Assembly (NCBI GenBank): GCA_002898275.1
Contig: BEIQ01000002.1
Span: forward strand, 62,001-126,000
Source of the DNA: a bacterium HR40
GTDB lineage: Bacteria; Pseudomonadota; Alphaproteobacteria; Geminicoccales; Geminicoccaceae
DNA length: 64,000 nt
Reading direction: 5' to 3'
The position numbers and the translations under genes are program-made. Under the pieces are notes generated by a model. The model was not told the DNA's origin. It made no database searches and worked only from the letters and a program-made list of their open reading frames with translations. Numbering within the stretch: the stretch's first letter is position 1; each line of letters opens with the position of its first letter. Positions 1-9,085 of this stretch are shown here, one piece after another.

Positions 1-306
1 CCCCTCGCCGACGGGCGGGAGGGGAAACTCGCTGCGATTGGCGTTCGCCTACGCCACTGGGTGAGCTATCACGGCATGGCCATCAACCTGGCGCCCGATC
101 TCGGGCATTTCTCCGGGATCGTGCCCTGCGGGCTGGCGGGCTATCCGGTGGTCTCCCTGGCCTCGCTCGGTCACTCGGTGCCCGCGGCCGCCTTCGATGC
201 CGCCCTCTGCCGCCACTTCGAGGAGCTGTTCGCGACAGCCACCGTCCCCGCCGAAGCTCCCGCTGCCCTCGCCGTCACCGCTTGTGCTGCCGATGCTGTG
301 GGCTAG
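1..306 (+). CDS. lipB: Octanoyltransferase LipB, C-terminal part (cut by window start)
   Basis: LipB moves octanoyl groups from acyl carrier protein to lipoyl domains, the first step of protein lipoylation in the cytoplasm. The reading frame is open from base 1 and stops with TAG at 304-306, leaving 101 residues. Two family hallmarks are visible: the GKLAAIGVRLRHW block carrying the catalytic Lys (visible residue 9), and the GIVPCGL block carrying the acyl-accepting Cys (visible residue 43). The invariant HG of SYHGMA lies between them. The N-terminal half is outside the window. The next gene starts 9 bases after the stop on the same strand, so co-transcription is possible. Confidence 0.93.
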   Translation, partial: PLADGREGKLAAIGVRLRHWVSYHGMAINLAPDLGHFSGIVPCGLAGYPVVSLASLGHSVPAAAFDAALCRHFEELFATATVPAEAPAALAVTACAADAVG

Positions 307-315
307 GTATTGTCT

Positions 316-909
316 ATGGCCATACCCGTCGTCCTGCCCCGGATCGTATTTCTCGCTGTTTTCGGCGGCTTCTTGCTGCTGACCCTGACTGTCCCGCCGG
401 CAGCTGCCGGTTGCGCCGACGCCCCGCGGCCGGGCGTGGAATGGCGCCGCTGTCTCGTCGATGGAGTCGATCTCGCCAACATCGATCTGAGCGGCGCCGA
501 GATCCGCGATTCCTCCTTCAAACGGACCAATCTCGAGGGCGCCGTCTTGGCGCGGGTGGATGGGCGTCGGGCCAAATTCGTTTCGGCGCGGCTGGTGGGA
601 GCGGATCTGAGCGGCGCCAATCTCGTCGAAGCCGATTTCACCAATGCCGATCTCACCGGTGCCAAACTCGTCGATACCGATCTCCGCGGCGCTCGGTTCT
701 TCCGCGCCATCCTGCGCCAGGCCGATCTCAGCGGAGCCCGGCTTGATCGCGCCGACTTCCTCTACGCCGATCTCGGGGGCGCGCGCTGGGTGGATGGCCA
801 TACCCTGTGCGCCGAGGGCTCCATCGGCCGCTGCCATCCCGCTCGCGAGGATGGTGCCGCTGCCGGACCGGCGCGGGCAGCGGAAGCGCCGACGCATATC
901 CCCCGCTGA
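316..909 (+). CDS. Secreted pentapeptide-repeat protein
   Basis: A 197-residue protein with a hydrophobic signal-like N-terminus (about residues 5-33, ending near AAAGC). A run of pentapeptide repeats follows, about residues 55-158, with the A(D/N)LxG pattern seen in ADLSGANLVEADF and ADLSGARLDRADF. Such repeats form a right-handed quadrilateral beta-helix, and their function is usually unknown. The C-terminus is an Ala/Pro-rich tail. ATG at 316 is chosen; an in-frame TTG at 310 is possible. The signal argues for a periplasmic location, unlike the cytoplasmic gyrase-protecting Qnr type. No functional partner is evident. Confidence 0.8.
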   Translation: MAIPVVLPRIVFLAVFGGFLLLTLTVPPAAAGCADAPRPGVEWRRCLVDGVDLANIDLSGAEIRDSSFKRTNLEGAVLARVDGRRAKFVSARLVGADLSGANLVEADFTNADLTGAKLVDTDLRGARFFRAILRQADLSGARLDRADFLYADLGGARWVDGHTLCAEGSIGRCHPAREDGAAAGPARAAEAPTHIPR

Positions 910-915
910 ACGGCC

Positions 916-2079
916 ATGCCTCGTCGCGAAACCACCGGCGAAGCCTTCGCATGGGCGGGAACGGGCGACATGCGGGGGCTCAGGCGCTCATCGCCCGGCG
1001 ACGAGGCCAACCGGGAAGCCCGGCAAATGGCACCAGGCCGCAGGCTCGTCGCCGCGGGCATCCTCGCCCTGCTCGTCCCCGCCCTGTTGGGGCTCTGGCA
1101 CCTGCGGGCGCCGCTCTTCCTGGTGCACCATGCCCCCGAGATTTTCGAAGCGCGTGCCGGCGCCTTTTCCGCCAACATCACCGGCGAACGCTCGTGGCGG
1201 ACGGAAGCGCTCAGCTGGCGCCTCGACGGCGGGCCGCCGCAACCCCTCGCTGTCTGGCCGCCGCGAGTGCCATGGCCGCAGTTCGTCGTGGAGATTCCGG
1301 CAACCATGTTGCTACCCGGTGACCACGTGCTGGTGGTCGAAGCGACGGCACCGTTGCGCCCGCGGCAGATCTGGGAGCATCGGTTCCGTTACGATCCCCG
1401 ACATCCGTCCGGACCGGTGGTGCGGAGCTGGCAGCCGGCAGAGCCGCTCGACGTCCAGGACGGCCACTTCCAGCGCATCCGCCGCGGTGACGGGAGCTTT
1501 TGGGTGCGCCCCGTACCCGGCCGCGAGGGTTGGGACCGCACCCTCGTGGTCACCGGGGCGTTCGTGGGCGCCCGCCGGGTCGAGACCCGATTGATCTTCC
1601 GCTACCCGACCGTCGACCATGGCCGATTCGGCTTCGGCATGTTTCCGCTCTGGGGCGGTCGGCCGGATGTCGGCCATCGGCCGGCGCGCGGCTGGCGGTT
1701 CGCCATCCTCTGGTACTGGGGAGACCTGCCGGGACTGCAGCTGGGCTTTTCCGAACGGGTCGGCGATGCACCGCCGGTCGACGGTCCGCGAAGCTGGCCC
1801 TTCCTCTTCGAGCCGGGCCGGATCTATCGACTGATCGCCGAGGTTTGGCCCGCAGCCGACGGCCGCTGGCGATTGCGGGCGAGAGTGCATCCCGAAGACG
1901 AGCCCGCCTCCGTCGGCTGGTTCGTCGCGGAGGACGACAACGGGCTCTTTGCCGCCGACGAACCCCTCGGGGTCCCCCTCTTCGCCCACCGGAGTCAGGT
2001 GGAGTTCGGCGAGACCCGCGTCACGCCGCTCGCACCGCCCTGGCCTGCCGATCCGCAGGCGCCCTGGCCGAACGGGTGA
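916..2079 (+). CDS. Membrane-anchored protein of unknown function, beta-sandwich-like C-terminal half
   Basis: The family is not recognised. The protein has a short basic N-terminus, one hydrophobic segment (about residues 43-65 from the first ATG), then roughly 320 extracytoplasmic residues. The distal part is rich in Trp, Gly and alternating hydrophobics (for example FGFGMFPLWGGRP, RIYRLIAEVWPAADGRWRLR). This resembles a concanavalin/LamG-type jelly roll, but that is only inferred from the pattern. Start choice is uncertain: ATG 916 gives 387 residues, ATG 970 is intermediate, and ATG 1027 gives 350 residues and places the hydrophobic segment like a signal anchor. The stop is 6 bases before a glycosyltransferase on the same strand, so a role in surface carbohydrate is a plausible guess. 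Confidence 0.6.
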   Translation: MPRRETTGEAFAWAGTGDMRGLRRSSPGDEANREARQMAPGRRLVAAGILALLVPALLGLWHLRAPLFLVHHAPEIFEARAGAFSANITGERSWRTEALSWRLDGGPPQPLAVWPPRVPWPQFVVEIPATMLLPGDHVLVVEATAPLRPRQIWEHRFRYDPRHPSGPVVRSWQPAEPLDVQDGHFQRIRRGDGSFWVRPVPGREGWDRTLVVTGAFVGARRVETRLIFRYPTVDHGRFGFGMFPLWGGRPDVGHRPARGWRFAILWYWGDLPGLQLGFSERVGDAPPVDGPRSWPFLFEPGRIYRLIAEVWPAADGRWRLRARVHPEDEPASVGWFVAEDDNGLFAADEPLGVPLFAHRSQVEFGETRVTPLAPPWPADPQAPWPNG

Positions 2080-2085
2080 ACCTCC

Positions 2086-3381
2086 GTGCGCATCGCCCAG
2101 ATCTACCCCCACGCGCGCCTGAGCGGAACGCCCCTCTCCGCCTCGGATGCCATTTCGATCGTGCAGCTCGCCCTCTGCCGCGAGCTGGCGAAGCGTCATG
2201 CCGTGCTCGCCGTGGCGCGCCGTTTTCCCGGCGACAGCGCGGCCGAGACTGCCGAGGGCTTCGAGCTGCGACGATTGGACCCCACCCTCGATCGCGTTCT
2301 CAATCTCGGCATGCTGCTCGACGGGCGGCTTTTCCCCCTCGAGCGGCCGTTCCGCACCCGTGGGCTCTATTTCCTACCCTTCGCCTGGCGCACCGTCCGG
2401 CTGCTGCGCGCATGGCGGCCGGATGTCGTGCATCTGCACGGCACTGCGGCGATCGCCCCGATTCTCGCCCGCCGGCTCTCGGGGATCCCGCTCGTGTTGC
2501 ATGTCCACGACCATGCACTGGCCGAACTCGACCCGAGCTGGGCCGAGAGCTGCCTCGCTTCTGTCACCCTCGCCCTCTGCTGCAGCAACTGCGTGGCGGA
2601 GCGGCTGCGGCAGCGCTTTCCCGCCCTGGCCTCGCGCATCGCTGTGCTGTGGAACGGAGTCGAGCCGGCATTCGGCGACCCGCCCGCAGATCCCGCCGCC
2701 CATTCCGACATCCTCTTCGTCGGCCGGCTCGCGCCGGAAAAGGGCGTGCATCATCTGATCGAGGCCTTCGCCCGCATCGCTCCGGCTTTTCCCCGGACGC
2801 GACTGCGGCTACTGGGACCCGACAGCTATTCGCCGCCCGAATTCGTCGATCCCGAGGCCGCGGATCCGGTGACCGCGGCCTTGCGTCCCTGGACCATCGA
2901 TCCGCGGGCATATGCGCGGCGACTGCGGGAGCTCGCCGCACCGCTCGGCGATCGGGTGCGCTTCGAGGGCGGGCACGATCATCGGGGCGTCGCACGCGCC
3001 ATGCGCGAGGCCGCAGTTTTCGTCTTTCCCTCCCTGTGGCACGAACCCTTCGGCATGCCGGTGGTCGAGGCCATGGCAGCCGGCCTTCCGGTGATCGCCA
3101 CCCGGGCCGGCGCCTTCACCGAGACGGTCGAGGAAGAGCGCACCGGCATTCTCGTCGAGCGCGGCGACATCGACGCTCTGGCCGCTGCCCTCGCCCGCCT
3201 CCTCGCCGATCCGGCGCTGCGCCAGCGGATGGGCGAAGCGGGACGAAGACGGGCCCTGCAGTCCTTCACCTGGCCCACTCTCGCCGGCCGCCTCGAGCAC
3301 CTCTACGCCAGCGCCCGCCAGGCCGCCGCGAAGGCGCGGGCGCGCTCCCCCACCTCCCTCGCCGATGCACCGGGCCGATAG
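2086..3381 (+). CDS. Glycosyltransferase family 4 (GT-B fold)
   Basis: Predicted cytoplasmic retaining glycosyltransferase of 431 residues, using a nucleotide-sugar donor. The N-terminal Rossmann half contains a DVVHLHG block. The C-terminal nucleotide-binding half opens with LFVGRLAPEKG (from about residue 210) and carries the GT4 EX7E pair in EPFGMPVVE (Glu 320 and 327). A GTG start at 2086 is used because it precedes the typical MRIAQIYPHARLSGTP opening. The donor and acceptor cannot be read from sequence. The last 79 bases overlap the convergent aldolase gene, so the C-terminal tail (AARQ/KARARSP) may be an extension produced by the tight packing. Confidence 0.87.
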   Translation: MRIAQIYPHARLSGTPLSASDAISIVQLALCRELAKRHAVLAVARRFPGDSAAETAEGFELRRLDPTLDRVLNLGMLLDGRLFPLERPFRTRGLYFLPFAWRTVRLLRAWRPDVVHLHGTAAIAPILARRLSGIPLVLHVHDHALAELDPSWAESCLASVTLALCCSNCVAERLRQRFPALASRIAVLWNGVEPAFGDPPADPAAHSDILFVGRLAPEKGVHHLIEAFARIAPAFPRTRLRLLGPDSYSPPEFVDPEAADPVTAALRPWTIDPRAYARRLRELAAPLGDRVRFEGGHDHRGVARAMREAAVFVFPSLWHEPFGMPVVEAMAAGLPVIATRAGAFTETVEEERTGILVERGDIDALAAALARLLADPALRQRMGEAGRRRALQSFTWPTLAGRLEHLYASARQAAAKARARSPTSLADAPGR

Positions 3382-3929
3382 AGATGGGAGCCGAGGCCGA
3401 AGCCGTCGGCCCCGGCTCGGCGATAGGCCTCGAGCTTGTCCGGCGCGATACCCCCGACCGGAAACAGCAGGACGTCCTTCGGCAGGACCGCGCGGAGCGC
3501 CCGCACCGCCTCCGGAGACAGGATCTCGGCCGGGAAGAGCTTGAGAGCGCGGGCACCGGCCGCGAGGGCGGCAAAGCATTCGCTCGGGGTCGTCGCCCCC
3601 GGAACCACGAGCATTCCGGCGGCGACCGCATGACGCACCAACTCGGGATCCGTGTGCGGCATCACCACGATCCTGCCTCCGGCCGCGCGCACCGCATCGA
3701 CGTCGGCCGAAGCGGTCACCGTACCGGCCCCGACCAACACCCGTTCGCCAAAGTGTCCGGCGAGGAAGCGAATGCTCGCCAACGGATCGGGAGAATTGAG
3801 CGGCACTTCGAGAATGCGAAAGCCGGCCTCGACCAAGGCCTCGCCGACCGCGATCGCATCCCCCGGTGGCAGGCCGCGCAACACCGCGAAAAAGGGAAGC
3901 GGCATCAGCCAGGAGCGCAAGTCGCTCAT
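3303..3929 (-). CDS. dgoA: 2-dehydro-3-deoxy-6-phosphogalactonate aldolase
   Basis: Class I aldolase cleaving KDPGal (De Ley-Doudoroff galactonate pathway) to pyruvate and glyceraldehyde 3-phosphate. The 208-residue length fits the KDPG/KDPGal aldolase family. The Schiff-base Lys lies in ALKLFPAE (Lys130), and the general base is Glu41 in [15 protein letters not shown], rather than the KFFPAE of KDPG aldolases, favours the KDPGal branch. ATG at 3927-3929 overlaps the stop of the upstream macrodomain gene as ATGA, implying translational coupling. No kinase (dgoK) or galactonate dehydratase lies in the window. Its 3' end overlaps the convergent glycosyltransferase by 79 bases. Confidence 0.87.
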   Translation of the reverse strand: MSDLRSWLMPLPFFAVLRGLPPGDAIAVGEALVEAGFRILEVPLNSPDPLASIRFLAGHFGERVLVGAGTVTASADVDAVRAAGGRIVVMPHTDPELVRHAVAAGMLVVPGATTPSECFAALAAGARALKLFPAEILSPEAVRALRAVLPKDVLLFPVGGIAPDKLEAYRRAGADGFGLGSHLYRPGASAREVGERARAFAAAWRALA

Positions 3930-4480
3930 TCGACGGCACTCTCCTCGAGAGCGGCGATCGCCTGTCGATGCAGGCGCGCCGACTCCGTCCCGAAGCAGCA
4001 AAAGATCACGGTTTTCGGCCGTTCGTTGCGCTCGAGGAACTCGGCCACCGTGCGCACCGCGATCCGTGCTGCGCGATCGGCAGGAAAACCGTAGACTCCC
4101 GTCGAGATAGCCGGGAACGCGATACTCTCGATGTCGCCGCGATCCCGCGCCACCTCGAGCGCCCGCCGATAGGCCGAGGCGAGCAACTGATCCTCGCCTC
4201 CTTCGCCACCGCGCCACACCGGCCCGACCGCGTGGATCACGTATTTCGCCTTGAGCCGATAGCCACGGGTGAGCTTGGCATCACCGGTGGGACAGCCGCC
4301 GAGCCTGCGGCACTCTTCTTCCAGCTCGGGCCCGGCAGCGCGATGGATGGCGCCGCAGACGCCGCCGCCACGCCGCAACTCGGTGTTGGCCGCATTGACG
4401 ATGGCGTCGGTGTCGAGCTGGGTGATGTCACCCTCGACGACCCGCATCCGCCTGAGCGTGGCAAGATGAATCGCACTCAC
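3926..4480 (-). CDS. Macrodomain protein (MacroD-type ADP-ribose/O-acetyl-ADP-ribose hydrolase)
   Basis: A single macrodomain of 184 residues. Visible signatures are [19 protein letters not shown] (adenine-binding Asp and the NAAN asparagines), the glycine loop [13 protein letters not shown], and the phosphate loop ISTGVYGFP. These match the MacroD-type class, which removes ADP-ribose from acidic residues and deacetylates O-acetyl-ADP-ribose. The substrate in this organism is unknown. It is transcribed leftwards and overlaps dgoA by ATGA, so the two are probably one operon. An unrelated 93-base gap separates it from the divergent M48 protease gene. Confidence 0.88.
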   Translation of the reverse strand: MSAIHLATLRRMRVVEGDITQLDTDAIVNAANTELRRGGGVCGAIHRAAGPELEEECRRLGGCPTGDAKLTRGYRLKAKYVIHAVGPVWRGGEGGEDQLLASAYRRALEVARDRGDIESIAFPAISTGVYGFPADRAARIAVRTVAEFLERNERPKTVIFCCFGTESARLHRQAIAALEESAVE

Positions 4481-4573
4481 CCCTTACCTCCCGGCCGTTG
4501 CGGCCTTGCCCTTTCGCGGCCTCCGCTCAGATGATGGGCACGCATCGATGGCCGCACAAGCAGCCGGGGAGTC

Positions 4574-5566
4574 ATGCAGCTGCCACCCGTCATCTTCCGA
4601 CCGAGCCCGGCCCAGCAGAGGCGCCACAAGATCCGCAACATCCTGCACTCGCTGCTGTTGATCCTCGGGATGGCGGCCATCCTCGGCACCAGCGCCTTCG
4701 CCCTGTTCGGGCCCGAGGGGATGGTGTGGACGCTCATCGTGGGTGGCGTGACTTTCCTCCTCAGTCCATCGGTGCCGCCGGACTGGGTGATGCGGCTCTA
4801 TGGGGCGCGCGAACTCTCCTACCGCGACGCACCGGATCTGTTCCGCCTCGTGGCCCTGCTCGCCGACCGTGCCGAGCTGCCGCAACCGCCGCGTCTCTTC
4901 TGGGTGCCGAGCCCGATCCTCAACGCATTTGCAGTCGGCCGGCCGGCCCGCGCGGCAGTCGCGGTCACCGACGGGCTCTTGCGTAGCCTCAGCCTGCGCG
5001 AGCTCGCGGGGGTTCTCGCTCACGAAATCAGCCACATCCGCAACGACGATCTGTGGATCATGCAGCTCGCCGACAGCATGAGCCGCATCACGAGCCTGCT
5101 GTCTTGGCTCGGCCAATTCCTGCTCGTCGTCAACTTTCCCCTCATGCTCACCGGGCACACCACCATCTCCTGGCTCGCGGTCCTCGCCCTCGTCTTCGCG
5201 CCGACCCTGATGGCTCTCCTCCAGTTGGCCCTCTCCCGCGCCCGCGAATACGATGCGGATCTCGATGCGGCGGGACTCACCGGCGATCCAGCCGGACTCG
5301 CGGCCGCCCTCGAGAAACTCGAACGCTACCAGGGGCGGTTCTGGGAGGAGATCTTCCTGCCCGGTCGGCGTATTCCCGAGCCCTCGCTGCTGCGCACCCA
5401 TCCGCCCACCGAAGAGCGCATTCGGCGCCTGCTCTCGCTCTACGAAGCGGTTCCGGCGGAGCGGATGGCGGCGCGCGGTCTGTTGCCAGAGCGCCTGGTC
5501 CTGCCCGACCATTTCGTCCCGGCGGGCGGCCGCCCGCGCTTCCGCCGCTTCGGCGTCTGGTACTGA
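4574..5566 (+). CDS. M48-family zinc metalloprotease, membrane-bound (HtpX-like)
   Basis: Integral-membrane peptidase of 330 residues, presumably acting in membrane protein quality control. Two hydrophobic segments occupy about residues 22-65. The zinc site HEISH is at residues 150-154, and the downstream zinc ligand Glu is in REYDAD (Glu225). Two further hydrophobic stretches lie between them, as in HtpX. The C-terminus has the HPPTEERI motif typical of M48 proteins. A GGGGAG ribosome-binding site precedes the ATG. The final TGA abuts the stop of the convergent ABC gene: TGATCA at 5564-5569 supplies both stops. Confidence 0.87.
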   Translation: MQLPPVIFRPSPAQQRRHKIRNILHSLLLILGMAAILGTSAFALFGPEGMVWTLIVGGVTFLLSPSVPPDWVMRLYGARELSYRDAPDLFRLVALLADRAELPQPPRLFWVPSPILNAFAVGRPARAAVAVTDGLLRSLSLRELAGVLAHEISHIRNDDLWIMQLADSMSRITSLLSWLGQFLLVVNFPLMLTGHTTISWLAVLALVFAPTLMALLQLALSRAREYDADLDAAGLTGDPAGLAAALEKLERYQGRFWEEIFLPGRRIPEPSLLRTHPPTEERIRRLLSLYEAVPAERMAARGLLPERLVLPDHFVPAGGRPRFRRFGVWY

Positions 5567-7210
5567 TCAACCGCAGGCGCTGCTCGCTGCTCCGAAGATG
5601 ACCCCTTTGCCGGGAGCGGCATCCAGCAGGGCTCGGGTGTAGGGATGGCGCGGAGTGGCGAAGACCTCGCGGGTCGGCCCTTCCTCCACCACCTCGCCTT
5701 GGCGCATGACGAGGATGCGATCGCAGATGGTGGCAGCCACCCGCAGATCGTGGGTGATGAACAGCAGCGCGAGATCGAATCGCCTCTTGACCTCGTCGAG
5801 CAGCTCGAGGACCTGCGCCTGGACCGAGACATCGAGCGCCGAGACGGCCTCGTCCGCGATCAGCACTTTGGGCTCGAGGGCGAGCGCCCGAGCGATGCAA
5901 AGCCGCTGCCGCTGGCCGCCCGAGAACTGATGCGGATAGCGGTCCAGGCAGTCCGGATCCATGCGCACGATCCGCAAGAGACTCCGCGCTCGCGCGAGCG
6001 CTTCCGCTTTGGGCACGCCGAAGTTCATCGGCCCTTCGATGATGGACTGGCCGACCGTGCGGCGCGGATTCAGGGATCGATAGGGATCCTGGAAAACGAT
6101 CTGGACGTCGCGCCTGAGCCGCCGGTCGATCCGCCGGGTGCCCGCACCGAAGCGGTGACCGGCCACTTCGACCTCGCCGGAAGTGGGCTCGAGCAGGCGC
6201 ACGATACAGCGGGCGAGGGTGCTCTTGCCCGAGCCGGATTCGCCCACCACGCCGACCGTCTCGCCGTGACGAACGGCAAAACTCGCGCTCCGCAGCGCCT
6301 CGACCCGCCGGCGGATCCCGAACCAGCCTCGCTCCTCGAACACTTTCGACAGCCCGCGCACCACGAGTGCCGGCGGTTTGCTGACGGGCGGCCGCTCCGG
6401 CGGCGTGAGACCGGGTACGGCGGCGATCAACATGCGCGTGTAGGGATGGCGGGGGCGGAACAAGATCTCCCGCACCGGCCCCTGCTCCACCACTCGGCCA
6501 TGCTGCATCACCACGACCCGGTCGGCGATCTCGGCCACCACCCCGAAGTCATGGGTGATGAACAGCACCGCCGTGCCATGACGGCGCTGCAGATCCCGGA
6601 TGAGAGCGAGAATCTGAGCTTGAGTGGTGACATCGAGGGCGGTCGTCGGCTCGTCCGCCACGAGCAAAGCCGGCTCGAGGATGAGCGCCATGGCGATCAT
6701 CACCCGCTGGCGCTGGCCACCGGAAAGCTGGTGCGGATAGGCGTGGTAGAGCTGCTCGGGCTCGGGCAACGCCACTTCGCGCATGGCGGCGATGACACGC
6801 GCCCGCCGCTCCGCGGCGTTCAGGGTGGTGTGGATCTCGAGCACTTCCTCGATCTGGGCACCCACGGTGAGCACCGGATTGAGCGCCGTCATCGGCTCCT
6901 GAAAGATCATCGCCATGCGCCGGCCGCGCAGCCGCCGCAGCTCCGCCGCCGGTCGAGCGAGGAGATTCGCGCCCTCGAGGAGCACTTCGCCGGCCACCGG
7001 CACGAGACCGCGCGGCAACAGCCCCATCACCGTGTAGGCGGTGACGGACTTGCCCGACCCGGATTCGCCGACCACGCACACGATCTCGCCGGCAGCGACC
7101 TCGAACGACACGTCCTCGATGGCGAACCGGCGATCCGCCCGTTCCGGCAGCCGTACCGTCAGGCCGCGCACCTCGAGGACGGAACGGAAGGACGCTGGCG
7201 CAACCGTCAT
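5567..7210 (-). CDS. Double ATP-binding protein of dipeptide/oligopeptide ABC importer (DppD-DppF fusion)
   Basis: Cytoplasmic ATPase of 547 residues energising the adjacent permease pair. Two complete ABC cassettes sit in tandem. The first has Walker A GESGSGKS at residues 48-55 with LSGGQRQRV signature and [10 protein letters not shown] Walker B. The second has Walker A from about residue 323 with FSGGQRQRL and [10 protein letters not shown]. Each cassette ends with the RHPYTR oligopeptide-transporter C-terminal motif. The second Walker B has Ala where Pro is usual (DEAVSALD), a common variant. The start overlaps the upstream permease stop as ATGA. The layout is equivalent to YejF-type fused ATPases. 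Confidence 0.92.
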   Translation of the reverse strand: MTVAPASFRSVLEVRGLTVRLPERADRRFAIEDVSFEVAAGEIVCVVGESGSGKSVTAYTVMGLLPRGLVPVAGEVLLEGANLLARPAAELRRLRGRRMAMIFQEPMTALNPVLTVGAQIEEVLEIHTTLNAAERRARVIAAMREVALPEPEQLYHAYPHQLSGGQRQRVMIAMALILEPALLVADEPTTALDVTTQAQILALIRDLQRRHGTAVLFITHDFGVVAEIADRVVVMQHGRVVEQGPVREILFRPRHPYTRMLIAAVPGLTPPERPPVSKPPALVVRGLSKVFEERGWFGIRRRVEALRSASFAVRHGETVGVVGESGSGKSTLARCIVRLLEPTSGEVEVAGHRFGAGTRRIDRRLRRDVQIVFQDPYRSLNPRRTVGQSIIEGPMNFGVPKAEALARARSLLRIVRMDPDCLDRYPHQFSGGQRQRLCIARALALEPKVLIADEAVSALDVSVQAQVLELLDEVKRRFDLALLFITHDLRVAATICDRILVMRQGEVVEEGPTREVFATPRHPYTRALLDAAPGKGVIFGAASSACG

Positions 7211-8088
7211 CGCATCTGCCGTGCGATGCGGGGGTCGAGGGTATCGCGCAGCCCGTCACCGACGGTGTTGACCGCGAGCACGGTGAGCGCGAGGCAAGTG
7301 CCCGGAAAGAAAATGATCCAAGGGGTGAGCTGGAAGTAGGTACGACCCTCGGACATGATGTTGCCCCAAGAGGGGATCTCCGGCGGGATGCCCGCCCCGA
7401 GAAAGCCCAGGATGGCCTCGGTGAGCATCGCCGAACCACAGATGTAGGTCGCCTGGACGAGAAGAGGGGGCACGGTGTTGGGCAGGATGTGGCGGAACAA
7501 GACGAGCGGGAGTGGCGTGCCGACGGCGATCGCCGCCTCCACATAGGGCTCTTCTCGCACGCTCAGCACCACCGAGCGCACGAGGCGCACGACCCGCGGG
7601 ACCTCCGGCACCACGATGGCGACGACGACCGTGACCAGACTGGCCCCGGAGACCGAGACCAAGGCAATGGCGAGCAGAATGCCGGGGATGGCCATGAGAC
7701 CGTCCATCGCCCGCATCACCGGCTGATCGAGCGCCCGCAGATAGCCGGCCACGAGGCCGATCAAAAGGCCGATCGCCACGGCCAGCACCGCCACCGCCAG
7801 GCCCACGGCGAGAGAGACCCGAGCGCCCCACACCACCCGCGCGAACAGGTCGCGACCGAGGTAATCCGTGCCGAACCAGAAGCTGGCATCGGGCGGCCGC
7901 AGGCGCGCTGTGGGTGTGATGGCGAAGGGATCGGGAACGAACGTCGGGCCGAGGACCGCAGCCACGACCATGGCGAGCAGCAAGCTGCCCCCCAGCAAGA
8001 CGGAGGGATGGGAGAGGACGAGGCTGGCGAGCGCTGGCTCGATAGCGGTCCGCGGACGCTCCTCGACCGGGAGAATAGGCGCGCTCAT
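7207..8088 (-). CDS. Dipeptide-type ABC transporter permease (DppC-like)
   Basis: Inner-membrane permease of 293 residues in the BPD_transp_1 family. A single N-terminal transmembrane helix is followed by the DppC/OppC N-terminal motif (FGTDYLGRDLFARVVWGARVS). Further helices follow, and then the EAA loop region (AAIAVGTPLPLVLFRHILPN) that contacts the ATPase. ATG at 8086-8088 overlaps the stop of the other permease. Together with the neighbouring DppB-like permease, the fused ATPase and the SBP, it completes a four-gene importer transcribed leftwards. Confidence 0.92.
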   Translation of the reverse strand: MSAPILPVEERPRTAIEPALASLVLSHPSVLLGGSLLLAMVVAAVLGPTFVPDPFAITPTARLRPPDASFWFGTDYLGRDLFARVVWGARVSLAVGLAVAVLAVAIGLLIGLVAGYLRALDQPVMRAMDGLMAIPGILLAIALVSVSGASLVTVVVAIVVPEVPRVVRLVRSVVLSVREEPYVEAAIAVGTPLPLVLFRHILPNTVPPLLVQATYICGSAMLTEAILGFLGAGIPPEIPSWGNIMSEGRTYFQLTPWIIFFPGTCLALTVLAVNTVGDGLRDTLDPRIARQMR

Positions 8089-9032
8089 CAATAACGGATC
8101 CTCGGATCGAACAGCGTGTAGACGAGGTCGATGACGAGATTGATCAGAATGTAAACAAAGCTGAAAAGAATGATGAGGCCCTGGATAATCGGATAATCCC
8201 GCTTGAGGACGGCGTCGAGAACGAGCCGTCCGAGCCCGGGAATGTTGTAGACGCTCTCGGTCACGACCACTCCCCCGATGAGCAACGCCACGCCCAAGCC
8301 GATGACAGTGACGATCGGTACCGCCGCGTTCCGCAACACGTGCCGAGTCATCACCCGGAGTTCGTGTTGGCCCTTGGCGCGCGCCGTGCGCACATGGTCC
8401 TCGTGCAGGACGTCCATGACCGTCGCCCGTGTCATGCGGGCGATGAGGGCCACGAACACTGTGCCGAGGGTGAGGGTGGGCAGGGCGATGTGGCGCAAAA
8501 ACGGCCCGAGGCCGTCGGTGAACGGGCTGCGGTAGCCCTGCACCGGCAGCAGCTGCAACCCCATGGCGAAGAGATAGATGAGCAGATAGCCGAGCACGAA
8601 CACCGGCACGGAGAAGCCGGCGACCGAGAACAGCATGACGCAACGGTCGAGCAGTCCACCAGCGCGCCAGGCGGCGAGGGTGCCGAGGGGCACGGCCACC
8701 AGCACCGAGAAGGTGATGGTGGTGAGCGCGAGCAGCAGGGTCGGCTCCAGCCGCTGGGCGATCAGGGTGGTAACCGGGAGGTTGGTGAAGATCGAGGTGC
8801 CGAGATCGCCACGCAGCACCTGGGCCAACCAGGTGAGAAACTGTTCCAGGAGCGGCCGATCGAGGCCGAGCTGGCTCCGGATGCGGGCGATATCGGCGGC
8901 CGAGGCATAGTCGCCGGCGATCACGGCCGCCGGATCGCCGGGTGTGAGCCGCAGGATCAGAAACACCACCAGCACTACCACGCCCATGACGGGCACGGTC
9001 GCGAGCAAGCGCCGGAGGACGTAACCCCACAT
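8088..9032 (-). CDS. Dipeptide-type ABC transporter permease (DppB-like)
   Basis: Inner-membrane permease of 314 residues. The N-terminal block LLATVPVMGVVVLVVFLILRL and the FLTWLAQVLRGDLGTSI region are typical of DppB/OppB. The cytoplasmic EAA loop is visible at ARAKGQHELRVMTRHVLRNA. The C-terminal DLVYTLFDPRIRY is the family's characteristic ending. It is translationally coupled to the next permease by an ATGA overlap. The gap to the upstream SBP gene is 53 bases and holds a perfect hairpin (listed separately). Confidence 0.92.
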   Translation of the reverse strand: MWGYVLRRLLATVPVMGVVVLVVFLILRLTPGDPAAVIAGDYASAADIARIRSQLGLDRPLLEQFLTWLAQVLRGDLGTSIFTNLPVTTLIAQRLEPTLLLALTTITFSVLVAVPLGTLAAWRAGGLLDRCVMLFSVAGFSVPVFVLGYLLIYLFAMGLQLLPVQGYRSPFTDGLGPFLRHIALPTLTLGTVFVALIARMTRATVMDVLHEDHVRTARAKGQHELRVMTRHVLRNAAVPIVTVIGLGVALLIGGVVVTESVYNIPGLGRLVLDAVLKRDYPIIQGLIILFSFVYILINLVIDLVYTLFDPRIRY

Positions 9033-9051
9033 CGCCGTTCACGCCCTGCGG

Positions 9052-9074
9052 CCTGCGGCGGCGGCCGCCGCAGG
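9052..9074 (-). promoter_or_regulatory. Intercistronic hairpin between SBP and permease genes
   Basis: CCTGCGGCGG (9052-9061), a 3-base loop, and CCGCCGCAGG (9065-9074) form a perfect 10-bp stem just after the SBP stop. There is no U-tract, so it is not a classical terminator. In binding-protein operons such hairpins often protect the SBP mRNA or dampen transcription into the permeases, giving SBP excess. That role is inferred here. Confidence 0.55.
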
Positions 9075-9085
9075 CCCTAGGCTGG

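Noticed and set aside
5645-7339. Long rightward open frame opposite the ABC ATPase gene
   Set aside because: It is the antisense shadow of a well-supported ATPase gene; its translation is rich in His, Arg and Asp with no family motifs.
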